Source of the DNA: Incurvaria masculella
Lineage: Eukaryota > Arthropoda > Insecta > Lepidoptera > Incurvariidae
Length of the DNA stretch: 64,000 nt
Assembly (NCBI GenBank): GCA_946894095.1
Contig: OX335653.1
Coordinates: 11,227,001-11,291,000 of the forward strand
Direction of reading: 5' to 3'
The position numbers were made by a program, and so were the translations under genes. The notes beneath the pieces are model-generated. The model was not told where the DNA came from. It saw only the letters and a program-made list of their open reading frames with translations, and made no database searches. This document shows, piece after piece, positions 10,770-22,100 of this stretch; the first letter of the stretch is position 1; the number at the start of each line of letters is the position of its first letter.

Positions 10770-11825
10770 GAGCAGTGCACGTTACGTGTCGTTGGAACTC
10801 GAGAACATCAGTGGTTAGCGAATTTGTAAGAACCTGGACTAGCCGACGCTACGGTCCGTGTTTGGGTATCACCAAAAAGTGGTCGCTATATGGATGCATT
10901 TCAGTCGCCACCTCCTTCCTTCCTTACTCGTTTGAGTTAAGGCCTCTCCAGAAAAAACCGCGCCATTGGTCGCAGTCTTTAAAAATGTCCTTTGAATATA
11001 GTAACCTAATATTTTCTGTTGAAACTTCAATTTGTTTTATTTTATCATTCATAACATTGATTCCATATCAGGTAAGTATGTATTGTTTAGTTAGGTGTTG
11101 TGGAACGAAACCTTTAAAATATATTTGATTAAATATCAATGGAATTCTACAACAAACCTTGAATTGTTTCATTAAATTGTTTCGATTGATTGATTAAGAC
11201 ATATAAATTGTAACTCTATATTTTAATAGCGCAAATATAGTTTAAAACACGCTGTTACGTATTAAACTAAATACGGGCAAGCTTCAATTTGGCCGGATTG
11301 AATAAGCAGCCAAATCGCATCCCATTCTATAACAGCCGGCATGATTGCAGCCATTACGAAGTGATATCGCCGGAGGCGGCGGCCAATTCGGAAATAATCC
11401 TGCATTACCAATGATATAATATCCTGGAATGGACATTATTGTGCACAGCGATGCCATACATGTATACTGTACTATATTTGTGACGCATTTGAGCGTATGT
11501 TTTCCATTTTAATGCGTATTCCTGCAAAGCTTGAATAAAACTAGCAAATGAACTTGTGTGTCCACCTATTACTACTCATTTCATTTCATTTCACTATTCT
11601 GTTTATGAACATTTATTATTATTATTGCCCTTTGTAAAGGCGCCCTTAGTGAATTATGTCAAGATTTTGTAGGGTGTGTGATGCAATTTTCCTATTCAAC
11701 GATTTAACATAATATTACACCCATAAGCCAGAGTAACATATCAAGCATTTGAACAGCTTACAGGTATTAATTTGAGTTTCAGCGACATCTACATCTGAAA
11801 CATTGTAATCATTTTTTGAAAACAA
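10770..11825. other. non-coding interval
   Basis: A frame of 117 codons at 10775-11128 has no recognisable domain and low-complexity composition. The first part (CGTTGGAACTCGAGAACATC) resembles 16990-17040 (CGTTGGAACTCGAAAAAATA), so it is probably part of a dispersed repeat. No gene supported. Confidence 0.4.
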
Positions 11826-11930
11826 TCTGAAAAACTTCTTTGGAAGCAAGATTCGCACCTGCGACCTTTGGATTACATGCCCACTGCTCTAACCAACTGA
11901 ATTATCCCGACAATTACGTTAGCCAAGGAA
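11826..11930 (-). repeat. tRNA-like SINE fragment
   Basis: On the minus strand the stretch reads as a tRNA-like string: TTCAGTTGGTTAGAGCAGTG (D arm, A-box-like), then GGGCATGTAATCC (anticodon-arm-like), then GGTCGCAGGTGCGAATC (T-arm-like). The acceptor stem does not pair and position 33 is not T, so it is not scored as a tRNA gene. A related copy is at 42705-42800. Confidence 0.5.
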
Positions 11931-13265
11931 TTTCTCGATTATATTCGAATCGTCACAATATCTTTGACTAGATGGTGGTGACTATTTCGCGTATTGATTC
12001 TACGCTAAGGCATTTTAACTGCATTTTATTGCTGGGTGCGAAGCTACACAATTGATTCGACATGCATATAATATTCGTTGAAATAAGCGACGTACTTTCC
12101 AGAACGATAAATATATTTTTACGCAAACTAACCTGTTGATAATATATAAAAAATAAACTATGAATTAACAAAAACAAAAAGTGCCATCTAGCGGCCTAGA
12201 GTGAGATACGCTGTCGCGTATCTAATATGTATAATAATGTCCATTTCTAATTTTGTTTAACTACCAACCCAGCTTGAACGAACATTCCATTAAAACATAG
12301 TCGCAGGGTTTGTATTGGGAACTGACTTGGCGAACGCATTTCGTTTCCATAGGATTATATTCACAGTATATACATACGGCAGTGAACCAGGTTTTATTGG
12401 TTCATGGGTAGTAGAGGAAGTCGGATAAATGGATGAGAGCGTGTTAAAGGTTTGTTTATGCCAGTGGCGTATGATTTCAATCCATCCATAAATTTGCCAT
12501 TTAAAAATGACTGTTTCCTAGTTGACAAGACCGTAGAAATATGTACCGACATACGTGGCTACGGTGCCATGGTATCGTGCGTAGCACTCATAAAAAGATC
12601 ACCCCTCGAACCATCGTCTACAGAACTTGCCAAGTCACATTTTGAAACGATAAATTGGCCCACACTTCGGCAAAGTGTTTCGAGCGAAAACGCTTGCGAC
12701 GTATAAAAGTGCGAGTTTAATAAGATGGAAATTTATTGCATTTGCCGCCGTAAAATGTATAGTTACTAAGCATGCCATTAAATACGTCTGCTCGATCGTA
12801 AAGTTTCGTGTCCGAGGTAGGAGCGGGGGGAACTGTGCAACGCCCCTCCGACAGAACGCCGAACTTAATTTTAGTTGAAATTATCGTGAGATGTCATGTC
12901 ATCGTCGCGAACTCTCGTGGATTCCGTGTTCATTCGTTGACTTTATTTTAATTTATCTTGGTTGCATGTGAGATGATAATTGATCCTCAGTTTAAGGATG
13001 TCTTTCTGATAGTCAAACTACAAGCAGATTCCAGAGAAAATAAAAATTGCGATATTATTAATTGTACAATTCAGCAAAACTTCGAATCAAAATTAGAGGT
13101 GACATTTTATTTTGTTTAATTTTATTTCAATAGTTTTAGTTAATGTTTAGTTAATTACTTTGTAAAAACGGTGTTCCTCGATTGTATTGTAACATGTATG
13201 TCTACAAACTTGTTGAATAAAAAACGTATTCAATAAGTTTCTACATGTATGAAAGATATTCGATT
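11931..13265. other. non-coding interval upstream of the protease locus
   Basis: No exon with family similarity was found on either strand. A short GC-richer patch is at 12780-12870. Nothing further can be supported. Confidence 0.4.
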
Positions 13266-13425
13266 CAGTGGGAACAATTTCCCCTGTTTTCCGTCCAGTT
13301 GAATGCGGCCACGGTCATGAAGGGACCTTCCCTATTTCACCTATGGCACCTAATTTCTTCGTGAATGCAGTGTGTTGGGGTAATATAATGACTATGGTTG
13401 TAGTAAAAACCATCCATGTCTAGAT
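13266..13425 (+). repeat. 3' part of a SINE copy
   Basis: The blocks TTTTCCGTCCAGTTGAATG, CACCTAATTTCTTCGTGAATG and CCATCCATGTC follow the order of the SINE body at 3905-4275. The head is absent. Confidence 0.6.
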
Positions 13426-13530
13426 AGTCCACGCTTTACTGGCACTTAAAAATAATGGTGATGTAAATATGTTAAAATGAATTGTGAATTTATTTAAATA
13501 TTTGTTTAGATAAGTCATTGCCAGCTAAAG

Positions 13531-13537
13531 TATAAAA
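13531..13537 (+). promoter_or_regulatory. possible TATA box for the upstream start exon
   Basis: TATAAAA lies 95 bases before the ATG of the 13632 signal-peptide exon, a usual place for a promoter with a short 5' untranslated leader. No initiator could be confirmed. Confidence 0.3.
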
Positions 13538-13631
13538 TGAGGAAGATCATAACAATGGGAATTCATTTTTAAAATAAAATGAACATTGACTTCTATGATA
13601 ATAGTTTATACTTACCAAGTAATATTCAATC

Positions 13632-13700
13632 ATGCTGGGACGAATTTTGCTATCTCTTGCATTCGTCATTATGACGTGCGCAGAAAATTCAGATGAAATG
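13632..13700 (+). CDS. alternative or orphan signal-peptide first exon
   Basis: The 23 codons read MLGRILLSLAFVIMTCAENS followed by DEM, then a donor GTAATA. This is a secretory signal: a basic n-region, a hydrophobic core (ILLSLAFVIM) and a small-residue cleavage region (TCA). It ends in phase 0, as does the 16128 exon, and the two share the pattern ...(E/D)NSDEM / GDSNEIK before a GTAAT donor. It could splice to the protease exon at 17200, giving an alternative signal peptide, or be the remaining first exon of a decayed tandem duplicate. The sequence alone does not decide which. Confidence 0.5.
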
Positions 13701-13875
13701 GTAATATAATAATTTTATTCTGTTTTATGCAATTATTTGATTGGTTTAAACAGGTTTACCATCATCATTATAATAATTCTAAAAATTGGTCTCGAGAAGC
13801 TTGATTATTTTTTAGTAATTCCTCACAAATACTGAGGAAACATTATAATTTCGTCATTACTTTTAACAGTCTTGA

Positions 13876-15055
13876 AGATGAAGCGTTAAATAAATGTATG
13901 TAGGTATAATCTTAAACACTGTGTTAGTAGGAGGCATTCATTACGGGAAGAGGGACTGTAGGAGAATTCCAAATTATGGGTATACAGCTGGTGGCGAAAT
14001 TGGTAGACGCAATACCCGCGACTGGTATGTTTTGCTGGTTCGGGTCCAGCCTTGCAGTATATTCGTAAAGTAGTTCTTTTTACTGGGCTCTTTCTTTAAT
14101 TAATGTGTCCTTGCTTCACGGTCGATTATACATACATACATGTCACATTCCTTGGAATAAGCGATGTACCTGCTTAGTACGAAAAAGTATATTTACTTAA
14201 GTCAACCTAGGACTGGCTCTAGCGTCTGATGCCAAATACGATTTTGGTGATGACGGCAATATGTTTGATTGTTCAATCGTTGCAGTCAATGTCCGCAACG
14301 CAGATGAAGCGTTAAATAAATGTATGTAGGTATAATCTTAAACACTGTGTTAGTAGGAGGCATTCATTACGGGAAGAGGGACTGTAGGAGAATTCCAAAT
14401 TATGGGTATACAGCCGGTGGCGAAATTGGTAGACGCAATACCCGCGACTGGTATGCTTTGCTGGTTCGGGTCCAGCCTTGCAGTATATTCGTAAAGTAGT
14501 TCTTTTTACTGGGCTCTTTCTTTAATTAATGTGTCCTTGCTTCACGGTCGATTATACATACATACATGTCACATTCCTTGGAATAAGCGATGTACCTGCT
14601 TAGTACGAAAAAGTATATTTACTTAAGTCAACCTAGGACTGGCTCTAGCGTCTGATGCCAAATACGATTTTGGTGATGACGGCAATATGTTTGATTGTTC
14701 AATCGTTGCAGTCAATGTCCGCAACGCAGATGAAGCGTTAAATAAATGTATGTAGGTATAATCTTAAACACTGTGTTAGTAGGAGGCATTCATTACGGGA
14801 AGAGGGACTGTAGGAGAATTCCAAATTATGGGTATACAGCCGGTGGCGAAATTGGTAGACGCAATACCCGCGACTGGTATGTTTTGCTGGTTCGGGTCCA
14901 GCCTTGCAGTATATTCGTAAAGTAGTTCTTTTTACTAGGCTCTTTCTTTAATTAATGTGTCCTTGCTTCACGGTCGATTATACATACATACATGTCACAT
15001 TCCTTGGAATAAGCGATGTACCTGCTTAGTACGAAAAAGTATATTTACTTAAGTC
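13876..15055 (+). repeat. tandem array (~2.8 units, 426-bp period) of a tRNA-like repeat
   Basis: The landmark CACTGTGTTAGTAGGAGG is at 13917, 14343 and 14769, so the period is exactly 426 bp; the units are nearly identical. Each contains a pol III-like pair: A-box-like TGGCGAAATTGG (13992 in unit 1) and, ~45 bases on, B-box-like GGTTCGGGTCC. Around them the sequence can fold like a tRNA: anticodon stem ATACC/GGTAT with a 7-base loop, T stem GCTGG/CCAGC with a 7-base loop, and flanks TATAC/GTATA. Each unit continues to CCTTGCTTCACGGTCGATTA and an ATAC microsatellite. A diverged single copy is at 61185-61660. The array lies between the two possible protease start exons. Confidence 0.85.
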
Positions 15056-15362
15056 TTGAAGCTCTTAAATTTTTAGAGACCTAATTGATTCTCCCTTGAA
15101 CGAGATGTCATAGCAGCAAATGCTTCTCAGTGTGCGATAGAAATCGTTTTCTCAGACGGTATCCCATGCGAAGGCCAGTCGTCAGCCTTCTCTTGTTATC
15201 TTGAGGCCGTCTCATATCGATAGGGTGCAAGATCGACAGATAAGGTTAGGGATTAGGTTAAAAATACATAATTTAATATTACCTACAACAGGGTAGGAAT
15301 CCTAGGCAGCCCTAAGCCTCATTACCTACGAATAGTAAATGTACTCCTTGTTGATCATCTAA

Positions 15363-15515
15363 GGGCCGATTTTTCAACCCTTAGATAGATAGATCACAAT
15401 CATCTGGCTATAATTTTAGTAATAAACATATTGACTTACTATATCGGATAGCAGAAGCGTAAATAAATCCGTCGAATAGTTAGGGCTGATCTATGAAAGA
15501 TCAGCCCTAAGGTGA
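15363..15515. repeat. short MITE-like element with terminal hairpin
   Basis: It starts AAGGGCCGATTTTTCAACCC. At the other end a perfect hairpin has 13-bp arms TTAGGGCTGATCT (15480-15492) and AGATCAGCCCTAA (15498-15510) around a 5-base loop. The outer GGGC(C/T)GAT blocks resemble each other in orientation and suggest a small inverted-repeat element. No coding capacity. Confidence 0.5.
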
Positions 15516-16127
15516 TTTAAAATTAGGTCACTCCCAACAATAAAGAAAAATATTGATAATATGCCTGGTAAACGAAAGTGTAAAAAGTGCATTACTTTTT
15601 GGGTACTGTAAATTCGTAGTTCTCACCTAAATTGCGGAACTTCGAAGTTACTTAAAAAAGTCAAACCTACAAACGTTTTACTACTTATTCTGTGGATTTA
15701 CTTTCTTCAACCTGTCAAAATCAAAATCAAACTTCCGATTTGTATAAAAACGCGGAAGCGGCTTAAACTGCAACGACAGGTAACTTAGCTGTCAAATCAA
15801 ACTCGGACTCACAAATGGTAGTTCACTTAACGCTCACTGCGCGCGCTCTTCAATTCTAAAACGATAGTCGATCGGTTTGGCGTAAACGCCAATGTAGGTG
15901 ACAAGTCGGACTACAGGCTCTGATTACAAATAAATGTCGGAACAGCCTTAATTAACTATAAGAATTCGCATAAAAATACGTTTATAGACTCGTAAAATTT
16001 AGCTATTTTAAAATTAAGCACCGTAAGCAATGTGGAAAAAGCGTAAAGAATGTTTTTAAAGGTAACACCTTTGTGTTATAACCGTGGTTCTGAACCTATT
16101 CACGCTTAGTAAAATTATTATATAGCT

Positions 16128-16199
16128 ATGACTAAGCAGGTCTGGCTGATTTTAACAAGCATAATTTTGGCTCACGCAGGAGATTCCAATGAAATAAAG
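16128..16199 (+). CDS. protease exon 1 (signal peptide)
   Basis: The 24 codons encode MTKQVWLILTSIILAHAGDS then NEIK, ending at a GTAATC donor in phase 0. A hydrophobic core (VWLILTSIILA) and an AHA cleavage region make a standard signal peptide. TTATAACC is about 50 bases upstream. I prefer this exon over 13632 as the default start because it is nearer to exon 2 and not separated from it by a tandem array. Confidence 0.7.
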
Positions 16200-19100
16200 G
16201 TAATCATTTAATAATAAAAAAAAATTAACAAATATGGTAAGTGCCTTTGACGCTGTTATTATAAATGTCGTTTTTGTATGATAAGCGCGTCATATAGCGT
16301 ACGCCAGGATCTATTAGGGTGCCCGACGACGCACATGTGTTTTCGAACATTCTGGAGGGCTCACACCATGTTTGAAGGACCCCAGGTCGTTGTTTGGAAA
16401 TACCTCGAAAGCGAGTTCGTTCCATTGATTACCGACCCTATGGATAAAGGATCTAGAGGATCGGTGGGTTCTTATTTTTTTAATGTCGACTGTGAATTTG
16501 TGAATATTCTCCTTATGTAATTTATGTTATATTTAACTGAAACAGCTGTATCAAACTAAGTTATATCAAGCTAAATAAAATCCGTAAGTTTGCTAACGCC
16601 CGTTTTCACCACCTTCAACTACGAAAATCCATTAGTTATCTTTCGGATGCATTGGGTAAATATGTAATGTAACTGAAAGTTAAATATATATGTCGGATTT
16701 AAGGTAACTAGAGGTGGAGAAATGAGGGGTCAGTCTTAAATGTAAGTACTGAATCAGAAAGTAAGTTTTAAACAACATTGGTTTCATGCAATAAACGGAA
16801 CAAAGATTTGACTCCACTATCCAGGGACCATGGACGGACGAATAGACCGATCAATACTCATTTGTTTGGGGGTAACGTAGCCACGAGTTAGTGGAAAACG
16901 ACTAACTGTATAGTTCGCTTACCAATTCGGGACGCGCAGCATGGAATGTTCGTTGCACTAAATAGCGTCCCGTGAAGTTCTTGCTTGTCGTTGGAACTCG
17001 AAAAAATAATATGCAAATTCGTTAACGAGCTCACTCCCAGGCGCTACCGTTTTTGTATGTAAAGTGGCTACCTCGCGCCGCTCCGATACAAACGTGTTTC
17101 GATTGCTACTCTCACTCTTCCATGCTCGCTGCCACCATCCTTCTCTTTCGTCGTTCGCCTTATTATTTTTAGTGGTTTGATATATTATCCATTTTTTAGA
17201 AAGAATTTATAAATGGCGGTAAAAATGTCACCATCGTGCAATATCCATTTCAAGCCGAGTTGGATTTCTGCACACAAGATTTGCTCGATTGCGACTTTAT
17301 GTGCGGGGGAGCTATATTGACGCACACATTAATCATAACAGCTCGTCATTGTACGTGAGTATACTTAACTTATACATTTGTATGCAGTTTATTCGGCACT
17401 GATCTACTATAGCACTAGTAGTATAACTGTATAACTGTAACTATAAGTATACTGTACAACAAATCCACGTTTGGTGGATGAAATTTAATGAAAATAATAT
17501 TAATTTAACAAATAAATCATCCATAGGAAAATATGGGAAAAAATTCGTGTACCTTCGTCGATCCCTTCTGATTTTTTTTTAATAATCATATTACCATTAT
17601 TTTACAAAAAAAATGTTATTAACAGAGTTGCCATAAATGCTGTAAGCTGAATTTATGATTCCTTTCCATATGTTCATCGACCATCGCCAGAACATTGGCT
17701 GATGTGTTTTTTTTTTCAATCGTAAAATACTTAAAAGGAAGTAAAATATATCAGAAAAAATTGGCAATTCTTAGGTGTAAGAAATAGGAAATTTGACTTG
17801 CAAATTGATATAGTTTCTTTATATTTTTTTTGTTTCATACGTAATGTAACCACATTGAATACAAAGTTTATGAACACTCTCGGTATCGATCAGATTATCT
17901 TTGACACAAGATACCTTTAGGGCCGCCGCTTTAAACTTTCATAAATAAAATATTTACTTTCTTCTAAATATATTTAAATATCACAATACTCCGCAGTTGC
18001 ACAGTTTAATATTTAATTTTGTTATTTGCAGAAATTACCCTAAGGATCTCCAGCCGGCTGTCAGGGTCGGTAGTAACAAAAAAGAATCCGGAGTCTTGTA
18101 TTCAGTTTCGAAAACTGAAAGGCCGAATAAAATTAAAATATATTGGTCTGATTTTGATAGTTTCTTATTTGACATAGCTTTTTTGGTACTAAGAAAGCCA
18201 CTGAAATTCGGTATAAGGGTACAACCAATAGCATTGGCAACAGAAGCGGATCTAGTGCCAGGAACCTTTGCGATTGCTTCCGGATATGGAAAGACGGAAT
18301 TTGGGGTAAAACATATTTACCTAATCATACCTAAATATCGTTAATTCAGCTCAATAGATGGTAGAAGAAGCTCTTTGACTTGCTCAAAAAATTTTGCAAT
18401 GATGTTTTATCGCTTTGGCCAATTCTCAATGCCTGAAAAATTCCTATACTAGAATCGATCGCTGACGCTTTACTTAAATTCACAGTGTGTATGTTAGTAT
18501 TACATGAAGATATATTTAAGACGTAAAACTGAGTTTTAAAACTTCGCTTGCCGCTATTCCTAAATGAATATCTTGTTAAAGAATTTAATTTTAAGTTTTT
18601 TGGTGGCATTGATGCAGATTGGTGAAGCCTATTTTACTATATTTAACATTAACCTTAAGATTAAATTGCATTTGAAAAGTAATTTATTTTTCTAAAACAT
18701 AATGTCATTCTTTTAATTCATGTTTTTGATTTAATATATTTAAACTTATTTGGTAGTCGAACTACACTTAGTTACGCCAAAAACTGAATGATCCGCGGAT
18801 TAAATTAACTCAGTAAAGAAGAATCCTCACATAAACTTTACGAGTCTTCCGTACACACTAATGAAATACATACTTAGATCTAAATACTACTGCCAAACAA
18901 TTTTTGGTAGAACAGCCACAATATTTCCGGTTCAAGTTAACATGCCAAATCAGAAATTATTCCTGCATAAAAAAAAAATATCAAATTACTAATTTTCTGA
19001 TTTAGATTTTCGTATAAATAGCTTTTTTTTACAGGACTCAATGAAATTGCAAGCTGCAGAAATTATGGTGTTAGCAGATAAGGATTGTAAGGAAACGAGT

Positions 19101-22100
19101 CGACATTTCAACGCCGAGGTCATGATGTGCGCTAACAATGGACCCATAGGGACCTGTGAAGTAATTATTTTTGAATTACCTTATTTGATAAGACCTAGTC
19201 TGATTTTTGCTTTGGATAAAAGAAAACAATATTGTGACTCGCACGTTAGAAGTGAAATTACTTAAGGTACCGGTACACAACTCACACACAACAATTTCCG
19301 GCAACATGGTTTATGGACAAGGTATGGAAACATTCATGGAGCAATTTATTACCCGCATGTGTCGAGCAAGTGCACGGATACGTGGCAATTCGATAAACAT
19401 CTCACCGGCGACACGTATGGCACGATATGGAGCAATATCCATATCGCTGGGATGATTGCCGAAAATGTATTGGCGTTGCTTAATATTGCTCCATCTATTG
19501 CTCCACTATGTTTGGCAACTGAACAGCTATCCAGCAATTAATTGCCTCAAAAAACCCGACAGCGTAAAAAATTGTCACTTAAAATTGCCTTAGTAAAGGA
19601 ACTGAAAAGATAGAAACAAGTTGAAAAATTAAATATTTGTTGTGTTTGAATGATCATGGTTGACAGTGTTTACAAACGCAGTCGGAGGCATCAAATAGCC
19701 CCAGTACGTTCCATAGCGAATGACTAGCGATTTTATGGATTATTTCGGTGGAGCAAGAAAATACGTGGTGGGGGAAGTTCCAATATCCTATCTTTCATTT
19801 TTATGTCTAAAGTGAGGTTTTTTTTTCTCGTTCTCGGTGTCACCAATCATCATGAAATTTACATAGGTACACTTTCAATGAATTTATTAACAAAAAAATA
19901 TAAATCATAGTTAATGTATTTGATGCACAATATTAATTATATAATGATATATTATATATTTCCCAATACATTCCATTATTAATGACTAGGGATTTTCTTA
20001 GTGATATGGGTATAGCAAAAATATACTTATTGAGACAAATTATAATCTCCTAACTGTCATATAATAAATACGAAAGTAAGTTTGTCTGTTTCGCAAACTC
20101 AACCGATCATCGTGAAATTTGCATAGGCACACCATTGAAAATATAAATCGTAGTTAATGTATCTTATGCCTCCGACTGCGTTTGTAAACACTGTCAGCCA
20201 TGATCATTCAAACACAACAAATATTTAATTTTTCAACTTGTTTCTATCTTTTCAGTTCCTTTACTGAGGCAATTTTAAGTGACAATTTTTTACGCTGTCG
20301 GGTTTTTTATATTTTTAAATAATTTGTTTTATTTTAATTATTTTTAGTTTTCGTAGAGCATGCATTTATCATTTAAATATCTGCACGTTAATAAATTCCA
20401 ACGAAAGTAAGGTTAGGTATTATTATGGAACCTGACATGGATGGCTAATGAACACAACTACCGTCATGATATAAGCCTAATTCAACAAATTCCAGAAGGA
20501 ATTAGGTGACAGGCCAGGACCTTCCTTTACACAGAATCACGGCTGCACACGGATACCATGGGTGGAAAATACAGACAATGATCTATTGCCACTTCGTCCA
20601 TAGTTTTTCCTAATGCGGTGATACCAACCCAGGCGGGCTTAACCCTGTCACCTAGTAGGGTAAGGTGACCTACAGTTTTACATGGGTTCCGAACCATGAA
20701 CAACTCGCAAGATAAAGTGGTGTATAACAGATGCGAGGATTTGAACCCATAACCTCTTGCATGAAAGGCAATATTTTAGTCCCTACACTACGAGGTGTAA
20801 CAAATAGAGTTTTTTGATTGATATTAAAACAAAACTACATTTTCTAAAAGTTTCTTCATGTTATCTTTAAGGCTTTAATGCAGTCATCAGTTCATAGAAT
20901 GAGATTCCCTCATTCAAGGAATTTTGATCATATGCCGATATATACAAGTTTTTACTGGAGGTATGGTCTAAACGTTAACGGATTCCTTGGCATATTTGAA
21001 ACAAAAAGGATATACATTTTATTTGTAGGTATTTAAAATGTTTGGGGAGGATCTTTTTCAAGTCGTACAACAAAATATCTTCTACCTTTTTAGCTCTAAA
21101 TATGCCGAGGAATACGTGGTTAGCTTTTGGACCATATCTTCGTTAACACCCTATATATGGTTTTTTGGAATCTCTCTCTCATCATCGTTGATTACAGTTA
21201 CACTAAATTTATAAGCGAACAGTTCGACACTCAAATCCTGTGGTTATATACAGGGTCCGTCACTCGAAGTGTTACCAATTGAAAATGATGTTATTTAGTT
21301 AATTGAAGTACGGTTCATTAAACATTATATCACAATAAAACATTTAATTTTAAGACAATAATTGTTATTGTTCGATATAGCCTCCTTTGATCCATAGATA
21401 AGAGCTTTCTGAGACGATGCTGAGTGTTGTTGGAACGTCCAGCGTTTCGTACTGCATTGTTTACACGTGCACATGGTATGAGCGCCTCATTTAACACCTT
21501 TTGCACACACTGGCTGGTTGATTTTGACGCCCTACTCGATAAACACGAGTGAATAGCGACCATTTGCGGTCACTGCAGCCGAGAAGATAACAGAAGCGGG
21601 CGCTTGCTTACGAACGGGAACTCCATCGTCTAAATTCTCGTTAGATTTGCCCTGTAGCCAAACACGAAAATGTTAATATTTTAAAACTTACGCGGGACAT
21701 AACTAGAATATTTAGTTTGACGGCTTACCGCGCGTGTGAGGAGCAGGACGTGCTGCTCGACGTTTCGGAGCCTCACATGGGCTCCATCTTCGGTGTTTGT
21801 TTGTATACTGTTAGACAGTAAACATTTTTTCATCAGAAAAAACAATGTTTTCCAGATCGCCACGCAAGACTTTCAGTGCTTGAGCTCTTTGTAGTCGAAC
21901 TGCCTTCTGCGCTGAACTAAGATGCTGTAATTTTTGTATCTTGTTGGTAGGGCTTCAGTTGCATTTCTTTTTATTTCAGTATGCGCCGATTACTTGAGTC
22001 GGGTATTGTCTGACTTTTCGCAAATTTTGCAGAACACTGGTGAGGATTTCCTTGAATTCGAGCCTTTACCTTTCGAACCATATCATGTGATACTGCTATT

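Noticed and set aside
10775..11128. 117-codon + strand frame
   Set aside because: No recognisable domain, and the first part belongs to a sequence repeated near 16990.
11826..11930. tRNA gene on the minus strand
   Set aside because: The acceptor stem does not pair and the anticodon loop is irregular; a related degraded copy occurs at 42705, so it is a SINE relic.
13985..14062. Functional tRNA-Leu gene in the 426-bp repeat
   Set aside because: The D-arm segment is tRNA-Leu-like, but there is no long variable arm, the anticodon loop lacks T33 and the acceptor stem is imperfect; called tRNA-like only.
13876..15055. CRISPR-like direct repeats
   Set aside because: Units are 426 bp, contiguous and without spacers, in an animal genome.
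19265..19545. Continuation of the protease into 19265-19545 (open frames of 60-82 codons)
   Set aside because: The sequence lacks GDSGG or other S1 motifs and the exon at 31347 continues exon 4 perfectly.
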